DNA of 64,000 bases, from the NCBI GenBank assembly GCA_948567375.1, contig OX419760.1:14880001-14944000 (forward strand). Reading direction: 5' to 3'. The notes under the pieces were generated by a model. It had not been told where the DNA came from. It did not search any database and was given only the letters and a program-made list of their open reading frames with translations. Of this stretch, positions 1 through 13,576 are shown piece after piece (position 1 is the stretch's first letter; every line of letters starts with the position of its first letter). Source of the stretch: Lunularia cruciata. Its lineage: Eukaryota; Streptophyta; Marchantiopsida; Lunulariales; Lunulariaceae. Made by a program: the position numbers and the translations under genes.

Positions 1-2109
1 CAAATGCATTCACCCAAATGCCAATGGCAAAAATCTTGTGATGGAGGTCAAGATGAATCCTGAATTTTGGCCAGGATTCTTGCATCTACAAAAAGTGATT
101 CATGAATTGTAGGAGCTCAATTGTTTGAAGTTTTCACTAGCACTCAAAGACTCACCTTTCATGATAGCAAGTTATGGATCCCAGATGCCATGGATATAAG
201 AACCACCATCCTAGCAAAATGTCATGATTTTGCCATTGTAGGTCACATTGGAGTGGACAAGACCTTGGATGCAGTCAATTGCCATTACTATTGGCCCAAG
301 ATGAGCAATGATGTGATGAAATGTTTGGAGTTGCTTACTCTATAAACAAAATAAAGCTTCTGATCAAGTTCTCATTGAACTTCTTCAACCACTCTCTCGT
401 CTTATGCAACATGTGACCAAGTAAGCATGGATTTGGTTTGTGAATTGCCCAAGACCACCTTAGAGTTTGATTCCATTGTAGTCTTTGTCAATCTACTTAG
501 CAAAAGGATTCATGTTTGTCCAACCACCAAGGATGTGATTGCCCCGCAACTAGCTCAATTGTACTTAGATGCATTTTTCTCGGACTATGGCTTGTCTCAA
601 GCCCTTATCATTGATAGAGGTATTTAATTCACTTGTTTGTTTTTGACAACACTCTTTGTCCAAAACAATTTGGTTTCTTCAAAACCAAATTTGCCATGTC
701 CACACCTTATTATCCATAGACTAATAGACAAATAAAGGGGGCTAATCATACGATTGAGTACATGCTATGGGGCTTCATCTTAGATGAGCAAGAGAGGTGG
801 AACACTTTACTCCTATTGGTGAAAAATCTACTTAAAACAATTCAATGAATGCATCCACACAAGTCACACCATTATTCATCATGTATGGAGAGCATTATTT
901 CACACCTTTGAGCTTGATGAAGGTTTTTTTGATGGCTACTAAGGTTGACGTGGTCAACACTTTTGTTTCTAGAATCCAATAGGGTATGGAGAACGCCAAG
1001 CACAGATTACAAATTGCCCAAAATTGCCATAAGTAGTATGTAGATGCAAACCGCCAACACATGGAATTCAATGTTGGAGATCAAGTCTAGCTATCAACCA
1101 CCAACCTCACATTAGTTGGCCCTTGTAAGCTAAGACCTTGTTTTATTGGACCTTTCCCTATTCTTCATCAAATCAGCATAGTGGCCTACCACCTCAAGCT
1201 ACTATCACACATGAAGATCCATCTAGTATTCCATGTCTCCTTACTACATAGATATACCTCCTCCCAACCACCTCATTTTCCTTCCATACAAGACATTTGA
1301 CCTTGTCCAACACTCATTGATGGCTTGGAGGAATATGAAGTCCAATGCATTCTTCAAAATTGCATCCGGGGTACTCGCCATCTCCATATAAAATATCTTG
1401 TCCATTTGAAAGTGTACCCATTGTACGAGGCAACATGGGAGCCAACAACCAACTTGACTAATGCATTGGTGTTAGTAAAAATAGCTTCACAACAAGAATG
1501 TTGCATCATAAAAGGTGGAGGTTTGTAATATTGATAGCTAGACGTATTATCTATACATGAAAATTGGCTTGGTAATATCTAGAAGGATGTTAGGTATGAT
1601 GGGCTAGGTAGATCAGATAGAGGCATCACCAAAAGAATGTTTATAATAATAGTGCAAAAGCCAAAAATACTTTGAAAACTTTAGAGTTAATTTTAGAGAT
1701 CTAAATAGATGAATTAGCCCTCAAAAATAAGGAAAGTGAATCACTTTGAGCAGAAAAGGCTTTCCTTCTCCCCTCACCATTTTTCTCATTCAGAGCTTTT
1801 TAATAGTACCTCATCCATGCAATTTTGAGCTTCCTATAGTAATATTCCCTTTGGTCAAACATGTTTGACCAACTAGATAGGACAAAGACCAATAAGTCAC
1901 CCATCTATGCAGCTAGTCTAAAGGTGGAGCTTGTTGACATGTCACAAATCCATGTATTTGATGCAAGGATAGAGCTTCCCTTGAGGGGCTCCTCTTTGCT
2001 ATGTAATAAAAAGAAGGTGCTCTTTGGGGCATCGCAGTATTGAGTGTGAAGCTTGTGTTTTCTCTCTTGTATCACTCTTGGAGATTTCTCTTGTCCTTGT
2101 ATTATTACA
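1..2109 (+). mobile_element. Ty3/Gypsy chromovirus, 3' part, broken fossil
   Basis: Degraded pol sequence of a Ty3/Gypsy LTR retrotransposon that begins outside the window. An integrase zinc-binding region and core are recognisable between about 130 and 1000 (for example the stretch GHIGVDKTLDAV), and a chromodomain at about 1325-1510 (EEYEVQCILQN, then YEATWEPTTNL). A purine-rich tract directly precedes the 3' LTR at 1524. The chromodomain at the end of integrase places it in the chromovirus lineage. It is broken by many changes (well over ten) and looks old. The family is confident; the left boundary cannot be seen. Confidence 0.85.
1524..2109 (+). repeat. 3' LTR of the first chromovirus (family L)
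   Basis: About 586 bp that starts TGTAAT right after a purine tract and ends ATTACA, so the ends are short inverted repeats as in LTRs. The same sequence family recurs as two solo LTRs at 61296-62051 and 62228-62965. This copy has one version of an inner block that is doubled in the other two. Confidence 0.75.
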
Positions 2110-4137
2110 TAGCCACAAGTGCTATTCATCATACTCACTCAATTACTTGAGTCCTTACTACAAGTTTTCTCACCACTACTCAATCACATCTATACAACCA
2201 GTATTGGGAATTAAGCAAAAGTGACAAGGTGATTTTTGGCCCTCTTTTTTTTTTCAGGTTCCACGGATTGAATGATTTAATTATAACTACAAAAAGACAT
2301 AAATAGCTTCTCCTAGCTCAAAATCAAAGACATCTAATAGTTGAGGCAATCTAAAGATCTATTAAGATTACACTTACCAACATCTAAGTTGTAGATTAAG
2401 GATTCTATTATCTTGTCTTATCTTATCTAATTTCCTATACATAATGTAAGTGCCTTCCATGTGTCTTGGAGATACTTATTCTTCCCCAAAGAACTTTCCT
2501 ACTTTGTTGTCTTTTGACTCCTTCCTACTCTAATGATTACAATTGCAAAGATCTTAAACAAAGAAGATTATACAATCAAAAAGATCTTATTTTGTGAAGG
2601 TTTCTTTAGCTCTAAATAATATTGTAAGGAATTAGAATTTCCACTAGCTGTTCTAAGGTGGAGTAATTTTTTCCTTTGGCCACATTGTCTATGATCTCTT
2701 TTCATCGATCCAAAGAGCTTTCAATGAAAACTCTTTGGATCAAACCTTTCAAAGAAGCTTTGAAAGATTTATTCTTCTTTATCCTCATATTTTCTTCTTG
2801 AGTCTTAGCTTTGAAGAGGTGTGTGACTTTGTTGATGATTTTCTCCAATAAGGTAGGTTGGTCTATTTCTTTGCTTATCTCCCTTTCTTGAGCTCTTCTT
2901 GTGGGGCCTTAAGCCAAAGAGCAACCTCCATCTTGTATTTTCTCCATCAAATTGAAACCCTTGCAAATTCTAAAACTTCAAATACTTGTAGTTTTTACTA
3001 CAAACCATTTAACACTGTTGATTTCAAGGGAAATCCCTCAAGAAAATACTTCTAACAAGATAAAGATTGCTTTATTTGGACACTTTACCGCAAAGATATC
3101 AACCTCAAAGCGTGCATAATAAAAGATCTTATGGAAAGACACTCTTCATACTCTTCTTTTTGGATTCTTCATACCTTCCTCCTTGAGTCTTGTAGCTTGA
3201 TCATTTTTACCTACTCGTGTATGAAGATAGAACCAAAGAATTTTAAAAGAGAGCAATTCTCTTTAAAACATGAAACTATCATTTCTTAACTACACAAAAG
3301 GAAAGAAAGAGAATTGCAAATTTTGCAAAAATATGTGCACCACAATCCACAATGCAAAGCTACCATAAATTTACCAAAAGTCATAGATAACTATTAATAA
3401 GATGTTTTTTTCTTAAAGCCCAATGATTGGGTAATGAATCTTTCATACAAATAAAGTACTTCACTTATATGTGCACTTGGACTAATTTTCCATTATGTTA
3501 CAATAGAGAATAACTTAAAAATTTATAGATCCTATTCTTAGAGAAAATTATTACAAATTTTACTTGGTCCCACAATAAGCCTATTGAGGATTGAATTTGA
3601 AATAATAATTTTCAGCATATATATTTCTTTCTTGAAGTTAAGAGTGGTGATGCAACTCCATTTTGATTGGAAGGACAAAAGTAAAGTTGTTGTGCAAGAT
3701 GTAAAGGAGACAACAACAGTGGTTGAAAAGGAGCTTATTAGAAAGAATTTTGATGCTATATAGAAGTAGCTAAAAAAATTTCTATTCTACATTGTGTAGA
3801 TAACTAAATGTTTCCATATTTCTTTTTTTCTCTATGTGTATGTTGTGTATTCTAAAAACTAGTTAAATTTATGCTTAAGAGATTGAACTTTGATGTTAAT
3901 GAATGCTTTGCACTTTTTTTACTTTCCTTATACATTCTACATAGGTTTTTGCATAAGGACTCAAGACTTTTGAATACTAAGTTATTTGATAGTTTTACAT
4001 ACTTTCTAACATATCTATAACAAATAATGTATTTTAGCCTTGGTTGCTTTCTTGATAAGTTTGAATATATTAAAAATTCATATTATATCTAAGATGATTT
4101 GAATATAGGTGGTGGTAAATATTAGACTATCTATTAA
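2110..4137. other. AT-rich DNA, no gene seen
   Basis: No coding region, RNA gene or structured repeat that I can support. The base composition matches the decayed transposon DNA on both sides, so it is probably old repeat-derived sequence. Confidence 0.5.
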
Positions 4138-4489
4138 TGCAATAGCCCAAATAAGGGAATATCTACACTCATAGGTGCGGGACTTGGAGTCTAACACAAT
4201 TGAGTAACTAGTCTGAAAGTCCAATAATCAAGGTTAGAAGAAAAAGAGGTTGAATTGAGTAGCTAAGTAAGAGGTAAGGATATTTATACCCAACAATGAG
4301 GTTGCGACTAAGGTTTAACTATAATCTACTAATTCCTCACATGAACATGTGGTGTTACTCCAAATTGGATCAAACAACATTTTGATAAGATCACAAGATA
4401 AAGTTGATGCAACAAAGAAAATTGACTAAGTATCCTTATTATGTAACTACAAGTAAAAGAAAAACAAACATCACTAGTAATTATTGACA
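4138..4489 (-). repeat. 3' LTR of the old Ty3/Gypsy element
   Basis: About 350 bp alignable by eye with 9582-10169: shared blocks include CCAAATAAGG-like and ATTATGTAACT sequence, and both end in ATTGACA or TTTGACA. Read on the minus strand it starts TGTCA. Length and homology define it as the partner LTR. Confidence 0.75.
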
Positions 4490-7400
4490 TTACCTTGCTT
4501 CAAGGATGCATCACCTCAAAGATGCATGATAGAATTTTCCACATTGTCCCTAATCTGTATGCTTATGTAAGGATACAAAGTAAATGTCAAACTATCATGA
4601 ATAAGAGAGAAAGATCAAAGATGATATATGCTTGGGAGCTTGGAGGTGCAATCTATGGAAAAATTGGACTTTATCTTGGGTATTAGTTAAGCTTTCTTCT
4701 AGTTTTCAAGTGTTACTTGACTTGTCATAGCCTTTCCAACATATTAAACATTCCAACATTCATCTCCTCAAATGAGCATCTAAGACCTCTTTTACTTCAA
4801 ACTCTTCTTCTCCATCAATGTAGATAGGTGGAGGATTGGATGGTGCTCAACCAAGAATCTTGTCAAGTAGGTGAAGGCATCAAAGGTCAATATGAAAAAT
4901 CATGTGAATATGCCAAGCATGTTATATATGCACTTCATAGTTTAAGCGTCCTAATTTCTTTACAAATTCATAAGGGTTAAACACTTAGGTGCAAGTTTCT
5001 TATTGGGTTGAGTGAGTGTTTGATTTTTGGCATCAATCCAAATTATATCTCCCATTTTGAAATTTGGTGCACTCCAAACCAACCAATTATAGTAGTTCTT
5101 CATCCTTTTAGCTAGAATTTCCAAAATTTTGTGTGTGTCTTATTATATTCCCTTAAGCCTCTTCAACTTTATTGTTAAAATTATGGACATAGGACAAGGC
5201 AAGAGCAAAAACCTGAAAGATAAGATGATAATCATAAAGCAAAAAGAAGGGTGATTGATGAATGGCTGATTGTTCTCTAGAGTTGATTGAAAATTTGGCT
5301 AATGTGAGTTGTTTGGCCCAATCATTTGGTCGACAAGAAGCATACAAGCATAGATATTGTTCCACTTCTTGATTCACCTACTTTGTCTATCAATCTATTT
5401 GAGGTTGACATGTAGTTGACAAGCTAGATTGAATCATTAATGCTATTAGTAATTGCCACATGTACTTAGTTGCATATCAAGGGCACTAGTCTAAAATGAT
5501 TTTCTTTGGAAAGAATTAAAGACTTAGCTTAAAGACATGTAAAATAAGAAGGCTAGCCGTTCCTTCTACCATGATGGTAGAGTAGGTGTGAATCAAATGG
5601 ATTTTCTTGGTGAAGTTTTCAACTACCATTGCAATGGCATCATAGCCTTTTGATTCAAGAAAACTACTGATAAGATCAATGGTGATAATATGCTATAGTC
5701 ATTCCATGGAAAGGTTTGGCATGAGTTATCCTATTGGTTTTGTTGGGAAAGTTTTGGTGCATGAGCATGATTCAAAACCTTTTGATGTAGTTTTTTACAA
5801 AGTTAGAAAGGCTTAGCTATCATTAGTTCTGAGTCACCAACTCAAATGTATTCTCTCTACTCCAGTATCCAACTATTGGTAATTCATGGTGCTATTGCAG
5901 AATATGTCATTTCAATTATGCATTGTCCATAATGAATATGATTCAATAAAGTAGCAAGTCATTCTCCTCATTCCAATCCTCTAGTTCTTTTTGCAACCAT
6001 TTTGGGCCCAATCTTTTAACTTCTTTAAGAGCCTTTATTAGTGATGCAACTCCATTTTGCAATAGCTTATGTTCTCCTTCCATCATCACATGGCCTTGTT
6101 GAGTAGCAACTACTCTAAATCAATGTTGAGGGATAAAGAGCTATTTTATATTATCATGAGCATCCATGACTTTAAATGTAGGATTGCATTATAACATGTC
6201 AAGAGAGTGATATTTTCCAAGTTTGTATATCAAATCAAAGTCAAAGCATGACAAGATTGACACCTACCTTGCTTACCTCTTGGATAGGTCTTGAGCCTCC
6301 TCCCAATATTACAAGTTCTTGTGATCTCCATCTTACTAAGTAATGGCACCAATGACTAGTGATATATTAAGTTCTACCTCATTCATTGATTGAGACAAGT
6401 AGGCTATGAGATGTCATTGATTATCTTATACCTTTTGCATTAGGATAACACCAATAGCAAAGCAAGATGCATTGGTCTCAATACGGGTGGAGGTTGTGAG
6501 GCTCCCACAATGGCAAGACAAGGCTTCCACAAATTTGGCTTTCAATGCCTCAAGGGATTTTTGTTCCTCTACTCTCATCTCCATTCTATATTCCTTATTA
6601 ACCAATCTAGGTTTGTGTAATCTTCCCAAAATCTTTGATAAATAGGCGGTAGAAATAAGCAAAGCCACAAAAAGATTGTACATCACACTTACAATAAGGA
6701 GTTGGCAATTAAGCAATAACAAAGGTCTTTCTAGGGTTTTTGTAAAGCTCTACCTGCTCAATGATTAATCTTAGGTATTCCACACTATCACTTTCAAATT
6801 CACACTTCTTTGGCTTTAGCAATAGGTCATTCTATTTCAGTCTCTACAACACTTCATTCACAATTTTCCCATGCCTTCTCAACTCCTTGGCAAAAACAAT
6901 GATGTCATCCAAATACACTACTCGACATCCTTGATCAATTAAGTGTTGAAAGATGTCATCCATCATTGCATAGAAGTTGGTTGGTGAGTAGGTTAGTCCA
7001 AAAAACATAACCAATGGTTCAAACATGCCCTAATTTGTGGTGAAAGCTACCTTATGCTCATGTCTCTCCTTGATGTGTACAATATTCTGACCCTAATGCA
7101 CATCCGTGTTTGAGAAATAACAACTTATCTATAATTTTTGAGAGTAGTGGGAATAGGTGTCAAATTTTTACACTAATCTTATTCAATTTCCAATAGTTTT
7201 GTACCAAGCATATGGATCTTGCTTTTTGATGAAAAACACTAATGATGATATATTTGGATTGGAGTGTCAAATATATCATTCAAAAAGGTTCTCCTAAATT
7301 AATTTGTGGAGTTTTAGTTGCTCACTTGATGGTATTGGATAAACCTTGGATTGCAATAGCTTGCTCCTTCTTAAGCTCAATTGCATGATCAGACTTTATG

Positions 7401-9581
7401 CACATGCATAAAATCAAAGGTTTGTTTTGAGCACACCTTCAAGAAGCAATGATATTGTGGGAGCACTTATTCCTCACTAGTCTTTTTCTTACTCCCATAT
7501 TTGGCTTCCTTTCCCAAATTTTGTGAATATGTGTACCTAACTTGAATACAAAAACCATTGATTTCTTCTAACTCCTCTTCTTTCTCTTCCTTTAACTCTT
7601 GAGGAGTAAATGTTGCTAAGATTCTTTGAGGTGTGTGCTCCTATCTAACAACACTATGAGTTAGCTCTTGGTTCCGATCAATTGACATCATCTCCTATTG
7701 CTTGAAGTCAAAAGTGTAAACATCTCTCATTTCCTCTTCCTTCTTTGGCATGATATCCACCACCCACCAACTTGAGTGGTCATCATTTCCTTCCTCATAA
7801 GTGTCCTTAATCTCCTTGTATTGCACCTTTTTTTGGGAAGCCGCACCCATGCTTTTATTTCCTTTGGCTCCTTGCAACATCTTAAAGTGAATTGAGCCTT
7901 CTTTCCAATCAATCTCTGGACTATGCTTCATCGACCAATCAATCCTAATGATTACATCTTCTTCCCCAATATCTACCATGGTAAAAATTATGTTTTCTTC
8001 TAGATGTCCCCCAATCCTCAATCCAAGTTGAAATAATCCTCAATCCAAGTTGAACTATATGCGTAATCCTCCCATTTTGTTTTGAGTCACACCAATGTTG
8101 TACAATGAGATTGCATTGGAAAATTAAGCTACTACTACTTGGTTCTTCTCCTTAAAATCCTACTTAAGATAGAGTTGATTCTCTTAATTCTATCATTGTT
8201 GTGGTTTTTTTCTCATGATTTTTCATGTTAAGGTAATTGAGGTAAGTAATTTTTCCAATTTTGTGTCTACTTTGGGTACAATATTGGCTGAGATAGAAAA
8301 TTAATTTTGAGGTTCTTGGGTCAAAATTGACATAACTATGATAATATGTTTCAAGAATCTTGGGATTCTTCTCTTATTTTCCTAAGTATTGCTTCTATTT
8401 GTGAAAATCCTTCCATGAATTGGTTTTAGTGGGAGGTTGCAACTACCATGCCTTCCTTCTTCATTTTTCTTGTGGCTTTGGTATTGATGACCTTAACCTA
8501 TTGGCCTTGCACTATTTGCTTTTCTTAAAATAGGAGCAAATGATTTTTCCCCTCTTCTCACACCTATAAAAAGTACAAGGATCTTGAACATTTCAAACAT
8601 CAATTTCTATGAGCATTGGTTGAAAACATGGTAGTGCCGGTGGAGTTGTAGTAGGAGTGGCATGTTGAAAATTGAATTTATATTTCTTGTGATGTTGGTC
8701 GCTCTGTTTTTGCCAATTGATTTTGTAGTCCAATCAAATTGCTTCCTTGGCCAAATCCCCATATGCATCAATATTATAGGGAGAGAACATTAATGCATCA
8801 TTGAATACCCTACTTAAACCATCATATAAGTGTGCTCTCTTGTCTAAGTCTAAGAATTGAGTGCATAATGCAATGGAGTGGAAATGTGAGTGGTACTCAA
8901 TAACTAGCTTATTTCCTCCAATTTACCACTTTATCTCCTCCCAAGCTTCTTTAGCATCTTAGATGCCTTGAAATGACAAATTGAAGGCTTCAATTGAAGA
9001 AAGGAGTATCTCCATCAACAAGCCTTTTTCATATATGTGTTCTTTCAATGAGTTGCTTTGTCCTCCATAAATGTCAAGGCTACTTCCAAATGAGAATTGA
9101 TAGCAGCAAGTTAGGAGTGCCAATCAATATCGTGCTTTATGTCAATCAAGAAAACTTGGGCTTTACCATCATGTTCTTCCTTGAATTGTGTTGGAGGTGC
9201 AAAGATTTTGAGAGAGGATCTTCTTGTGAAATTATAACATTTAGAGGAAGAGGTGCTTGTTGTTGCTATAGGACTTGAATTGTAGCTTGTTGTTGCATCA
9301 CCTTGGTTTGTAATTGATTGTGGTTGTTTTGTGGCTATGTGATCTCACCCCCCATCTAATGCATCATGTTTATTAGGTCCTCTAGAGTTGGTGGACCATT
9401 TTGCTCAACCATATTGGTTTTTACATAAGATGGGTCGAGAGCAAAGTTTCTTAGGATATGGATGTAATCTAACATAAGCTATCTGGTAAATAAATGTATC
9501 CAAAGCTTAAAAATCCTTTAAGGTAAAAACCAAGCACACCTAAATATGTAATTGCCAGCCACTAGGGAGAGTTCAACCTAA

Positions 9582-10169
9582 TGTTAGGGAAATAGCCTAA
9601 ATAAGGAAATATCAACATTCACAAGTGTAGGACCTAGAGTCTAACAACAAAGTCTAGGCATGAGTAGACTACAATAGAGTTACAACTTGAAAGTGAGTAG
9701 CCAATATTGATAGATGGAGTGTTGAATACAATCAATTAATTGGTCTAAAAGTATGGTAATTGAGGTTGGAAGACAATGAGATTGAACTGAGTAGCTAGGT
9801 AGCAGGTGTGAATATTTATACCTAACAATGAAGTTGCAATTGGATTTATATCGTATCCAATAACTCCACATATGAACAAGTGATGTTACTCCAGATTGGA
9901 TAAAATTACATTCAAATAAGATCACAAAATAAGTTGATAAGAACAAAGGAAAATTGACTATGTATCCCTATTATGTAACTGATATCTTAGGTACAGTAGG
10001 GGCAGATTTCTCATATTCATATAATTGGGGCCTAGTCCCATTTTACCTCTTTTATCTCTTCCTAGTATGACTTGATGTGGTCTTTCCATCCTTCATGTAT
10101 TCTATGTGGTCACACTTTCTTCCTATTGTATAACTATAAGAAAAAGAATATCACTAGTAATTTTTGACA
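9582..10169 (-). repeat. 5' LTR of the old Ty3/Gypsy element, with an insert
   Basis: Homologous to 4138-4489 but about 235 bp longer. Much of the extra length is a dispersed repeat at about 9980-10115, flanked by the near-duplicates CCTATTATGTAACT and CCTATTGTATAACT. The two LTRs differ at many positions, so the element is old. Confidence 0.75.
9980..10115. repeat. SINE-like dispersed repeat, copy 1
   Basis: Roughly 135 bp inserted in the LTR at 9582-10169. Its core (CATTTTACCTCTTTTATCTC, then CTTGATGTGG and TTTCCATCCTTCATG) recurs at 32400-32545, 53655-53765 and 53960-54050. The flanking 14-bp near-duplicate suggests retroposition with a long target-site duplication, but no clear A and B boxes were found, so the SINE label is tentative. 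Confidence 0.6.
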
Positions 10170-12660
10170 CTATCTATGATTCAATTCAAGAAAAAAATGT
10201 TGTCATCAGTAATTGTAAGTGGTTGTTAGTTTCAAAGTAGCTCAAATTATCAAATTGTGTACTTTTGATAATCAAAAAAATTTCACTTAAAAATTGGTAT
10301 CAATATAAAGAGAATATAGGGAAAAAACTAATATTATCTATTATTTTCTTAGTCTTGTTGTGATCTTATAGAGTTACAAATTTTATTTTCTTCAACAAAT
10401 TTATTTAAAAAATGTGTAGTTACTAAAAAGTAAAATCAACATATTATTAAATTACCTAAAGTTTTTAGATACAATGGCACATATTATGTTACAAAACCCA
10501 AACTAAATATAATTGTAGATGGTAATGATCCATCAATCTTAGATAGATTCCAAACAAAAGTTGTTTGAGGCTTGTCTCTCATCCAAGTGACGTGCTTACT
10601 GATAGTTTATATGTGTATCATGTGCTCTAAGGAATAGAAAGTTTGTTTTGAGCATCATTACATCTCAAAAGGATTTTCTCATCCTCTCTTTTCAAATCAC
10701 TCATTCCTACTCGTTTCTTTCCCTTGTGCAAAAGCTCATCCAAATAAGTGTCTAAGCTTCACTCATGTTAGCATAATAGATCCTTCTCTCACAATAACAA
10801 AAGTGTAATCTAGAGTTATATGCTCATTTAGAATCAACAGAATAGTAGTGACACTTTGACCTATTATTTCCTTAGAAAGTGTGGGTAGTACTCACAAAGC
10901 CTTGTTCTACTCACTCACTACAGGCTCTAAGCTCACTAAGGAAGTGAATGGTTTTCACTTCTTATGCAAAAGCTCCTCCAAAATTGTCTCTAAGCTTTAT
11001 CTATATCAACACAAAAGGTCCTTCCTCACACTCACCAAAGTGTTATCTAGAGTTAGAAGTTCATCCAAAATCAACACCATAGTAGGCACTCTTGAATATA
11101 AAGATTCATTTCTCCTTAACAAGTATAGGTAGAACTCAGAAAGCCTTGTACCCCTCATTCTCTTTAGGTTCCAAGCTCATTAGGGAAATAGATTATTCTT
11201 ACCTCTTAAATTTTGTCTTATATACTCACTCTACCTTGGTAACTTAGAGAAATCTTTACTTTTCCTAAATTATCCTAGAAAATAAATCATTGGTATATGG
11301 GCCTTCAAATGTGGTTTTAGCCTCACATGCTTTACTATGAAAGTTTCAAATAGTATTTCTTATGAATCTAGAAACCTCTTACTAATAAAAAATTACAATA
11401 AATTCCAATGTCAGTGTTAGTAATTTGACCTTCCTTCACTACCAAAGATCACCTAACTTGGTCAAACCAATAAGATTTCAATAACTCTCACATACCAAAT
11501 AAATTTGATTATGCAAAGTCCCAAATAGAGATCCCAATCTGATGCAATCTAATATAGAATTCCTTTGAAAGTTTGATATAAAAGAGGCTTCACTCAACTA
11601 TAATCATTCAAAATTCACTAGGTCTCATTAAATATCCAATAAGAAAATATTACTTTCCTCCACTCATTAAGCCAAATTAATTGAGTTAGTAATACCTCTA
11701 ACTTAGTTATTACTAAACTTAGCTCATTTTAACTATCTCAAAATCACCAAAATACTATTTAGTGACTAATGCACACTTGGGGGTGTTGTATCCCATAAGT
11801 ATAGTAGAAATATGCAAATGCTCCAAATATATGAGTATGTAGCAAGATCAACTCTTTTTTTGTATAAGGTTTACCGTCATAGTAAAAATTAATATTAATG
11901 TATTAATAAAAATATCAAAAAATTTAGTGAATTTCTTAATATTTTCTATTGTATTAAATATTGATATTCCTCAAGCCTTGGATTTTAATTACAATAGGGT
12001 ACCAAGTTAAAGTGATCATAGCTTTCATTTTGTTATTCTATGTTGTAGCATGTTTTGGACATTTATGTGATTTATAGAAAAGCAGTCATACTAGATAATA
12101 ATAATAATATTTCTTTGGATACTCAATGCTTGTGATTGATATAGTGTTGATATTCTAGGTACATTTTGATAAATTCATTGCAATGCTATTGGTTTAATGA
12201 TATAACAATAGGTTTTTGCATCATTTTTATTGTACCTTATACTCATATCTTTCTTGTACCAATATTATATTTATATTTATATATATATAGAGTAAATTTC
12301 TTATTATCTATACATTTTATTTGATTATATTCCATTCGTTTTAACAGAAAATTTTAAACCTGTGGAAGAATATTTAGTTTTCAGTTACGTTGAAGAGTTT
12401 AACTCATTAGGTAATAGACACACATCTTTTCTACCAATTATATATCACCCTTGGAATTAATTTATATAAAATAACATTCAAAATATTGATTTTATAGTTT
12501 GATAATTACGGTAGTTCTATAAAATTTGGAATAATTCAAATAATCATGTTGAGGGGTTAAGGAGTAATAAAACAAAGAATAGAAATCAGCTCAATGAAGA
12601 ATCGGAAGAAGTATATCGCTTAACATAATCTCGTTTTTAGAAGCTACAGCTGATCTTCTG
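10170..12660. other. AT-rich intergenic DNA with one tandem duplication
   Basis: No gene recognised. It holds the duplication listed at 10720-11195; the rest is AT-rich and without features I can support. Confidence 0.5.
10720..11195. repeat. 238-bp tandem duplication, diverged
   Basis: Two head-to-tail units (about 10720-10957 and 10958-11195). Shared markers in the same order: GCAAAAGCTC, GTCTAAGCTT/GTCTCTAAGCTT, ATCTAGAGTTA, CAAAGCCTTGT/GAAAGCCTTGT, CAAGCTCATTAGG-like sequence. The spacing of GCAAAAGCTC (10728 and 10966) gives the period. Divergence of perhaps a quarter shows the duplication is not recent. Confidence 0.7.
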
Positions 12661-13576
12661 GTCAAACACAATTTTTATCCATATGATTTAACTGTAGAAA
12701 AAATGGAGTTTGATAGTTCCATTGTTCTAAAGAATGGAAACTGCAGAACAGAGATAGCATGGTCATAACAGTGTATATGCACGGTTTTATATTCCCCCTT
12801 TCCTCATCCCACGAGTAAAGTTTACGAATTCTACGGGTGCAATAGTTTTTTATACGATCAACCAAAACTCGGAGGAAAACGGTCGGAGAAAACTCGGAGG
12901 AAAACGGTCGGAGAAAATTCGATGGATTATACAAGACGGATGCTAGACGACATATATGCCCACATAAAATATTCTGAACTTCGAGAAAGGATGTGACCTA
13001 CCTCAAGCGGTACACGAGAAAGTGGACCTACGTACACCGTATTCCCTTGAAATGATGCCCAATTAGGCGGTAGTTGGGACTGCCAAGGGAAAGAAAAGGG
13101 AAGTGAAGACGTGAGAGAACGCCCTAATCAAGTGATTAGTGATCGTCTTAATATTTTGGTTTCCCTCCAGAGCATTCCTCACGTTGTAATACCGTAGAGC
13201 TGAAAGGTACATTGGGGTAGTCGGGACTCGGAATCCCAATCTATTTGTGTTTCACTTCTGTGCTTGGTCGGGTTTTTGGTCATTCAGTGAGCGAGGGAGT
13301 GTCAGAGAGAGTGAGAGAGGAAAAGCCCTACCGTTTGTAGTCTCATCGTTCTTCTGGTCTCCTCTCGTCCCCTTTTGTTGTCGTTGCCCGCCACTTCTAC
13401 TTCTTTTTTTCTTGTTGTTGATCTCACGGTGAAGTCAAGAAGATGACTGTTGCTCGATCGCATTTTGTTCGAGCTTAGCATGTTTGCTATTCCCTCCACA
13501 GTGTGTTGGACAAGGACTCTCTCGAATCTGTGCTGAGGAGGGGGCCTTAACCTGGCGCGGGAGCATAGGGGTGAGA
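12661..13576 (+). promoter_or_regulatory. DDB1 upstream region and 5' UTR
   Basis: The base composition rises from AT-rich to balanced ahead of the DDB1 start at 13577. The stretch includes a 25-bp near-perfect tandem duplication (12866-12915) and a purine-rich GAGAGAG-type tract around 13300-13320. A 5' UTR intron from about 13432 to 13500 (GT...CCACAG) is possible but unproven. No TATA box can be assigned with confidence. Confidence 0.4.
12866..12915. repeat. 25-bp tandem duplication upstream of DDB1
   Basis: Two adjacent copies of a unit that begins AACTCGGAGGAAAACGG, at 12866 and 12891. Confidence 0.8.

Larger units (their letters stand above)
4138..10169 (-). mobile_element. Ty3/Gypsy LTR retrotransposon, old and broken
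   Basis: A roughly 6-kb minus-strand element bounded by two diverged direct repeats. Recognisable parts in element order: gag side about 9.4-8.1 kb, aspartic protease about 8.0-7.7 kb (with the family's IIRIDWSMKHSPEIDW motif), reverse transcriptase about 7.1-6.8 kb (with YLDDIIVF), RNase H about 6.6-6.4 kb, integrase about 5.4-5.1 kb. Broken by many changes (tens). The strong divergence of the two LTRs points to an old insertion. No chromodomain was recognised. Confidence 0.85.
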
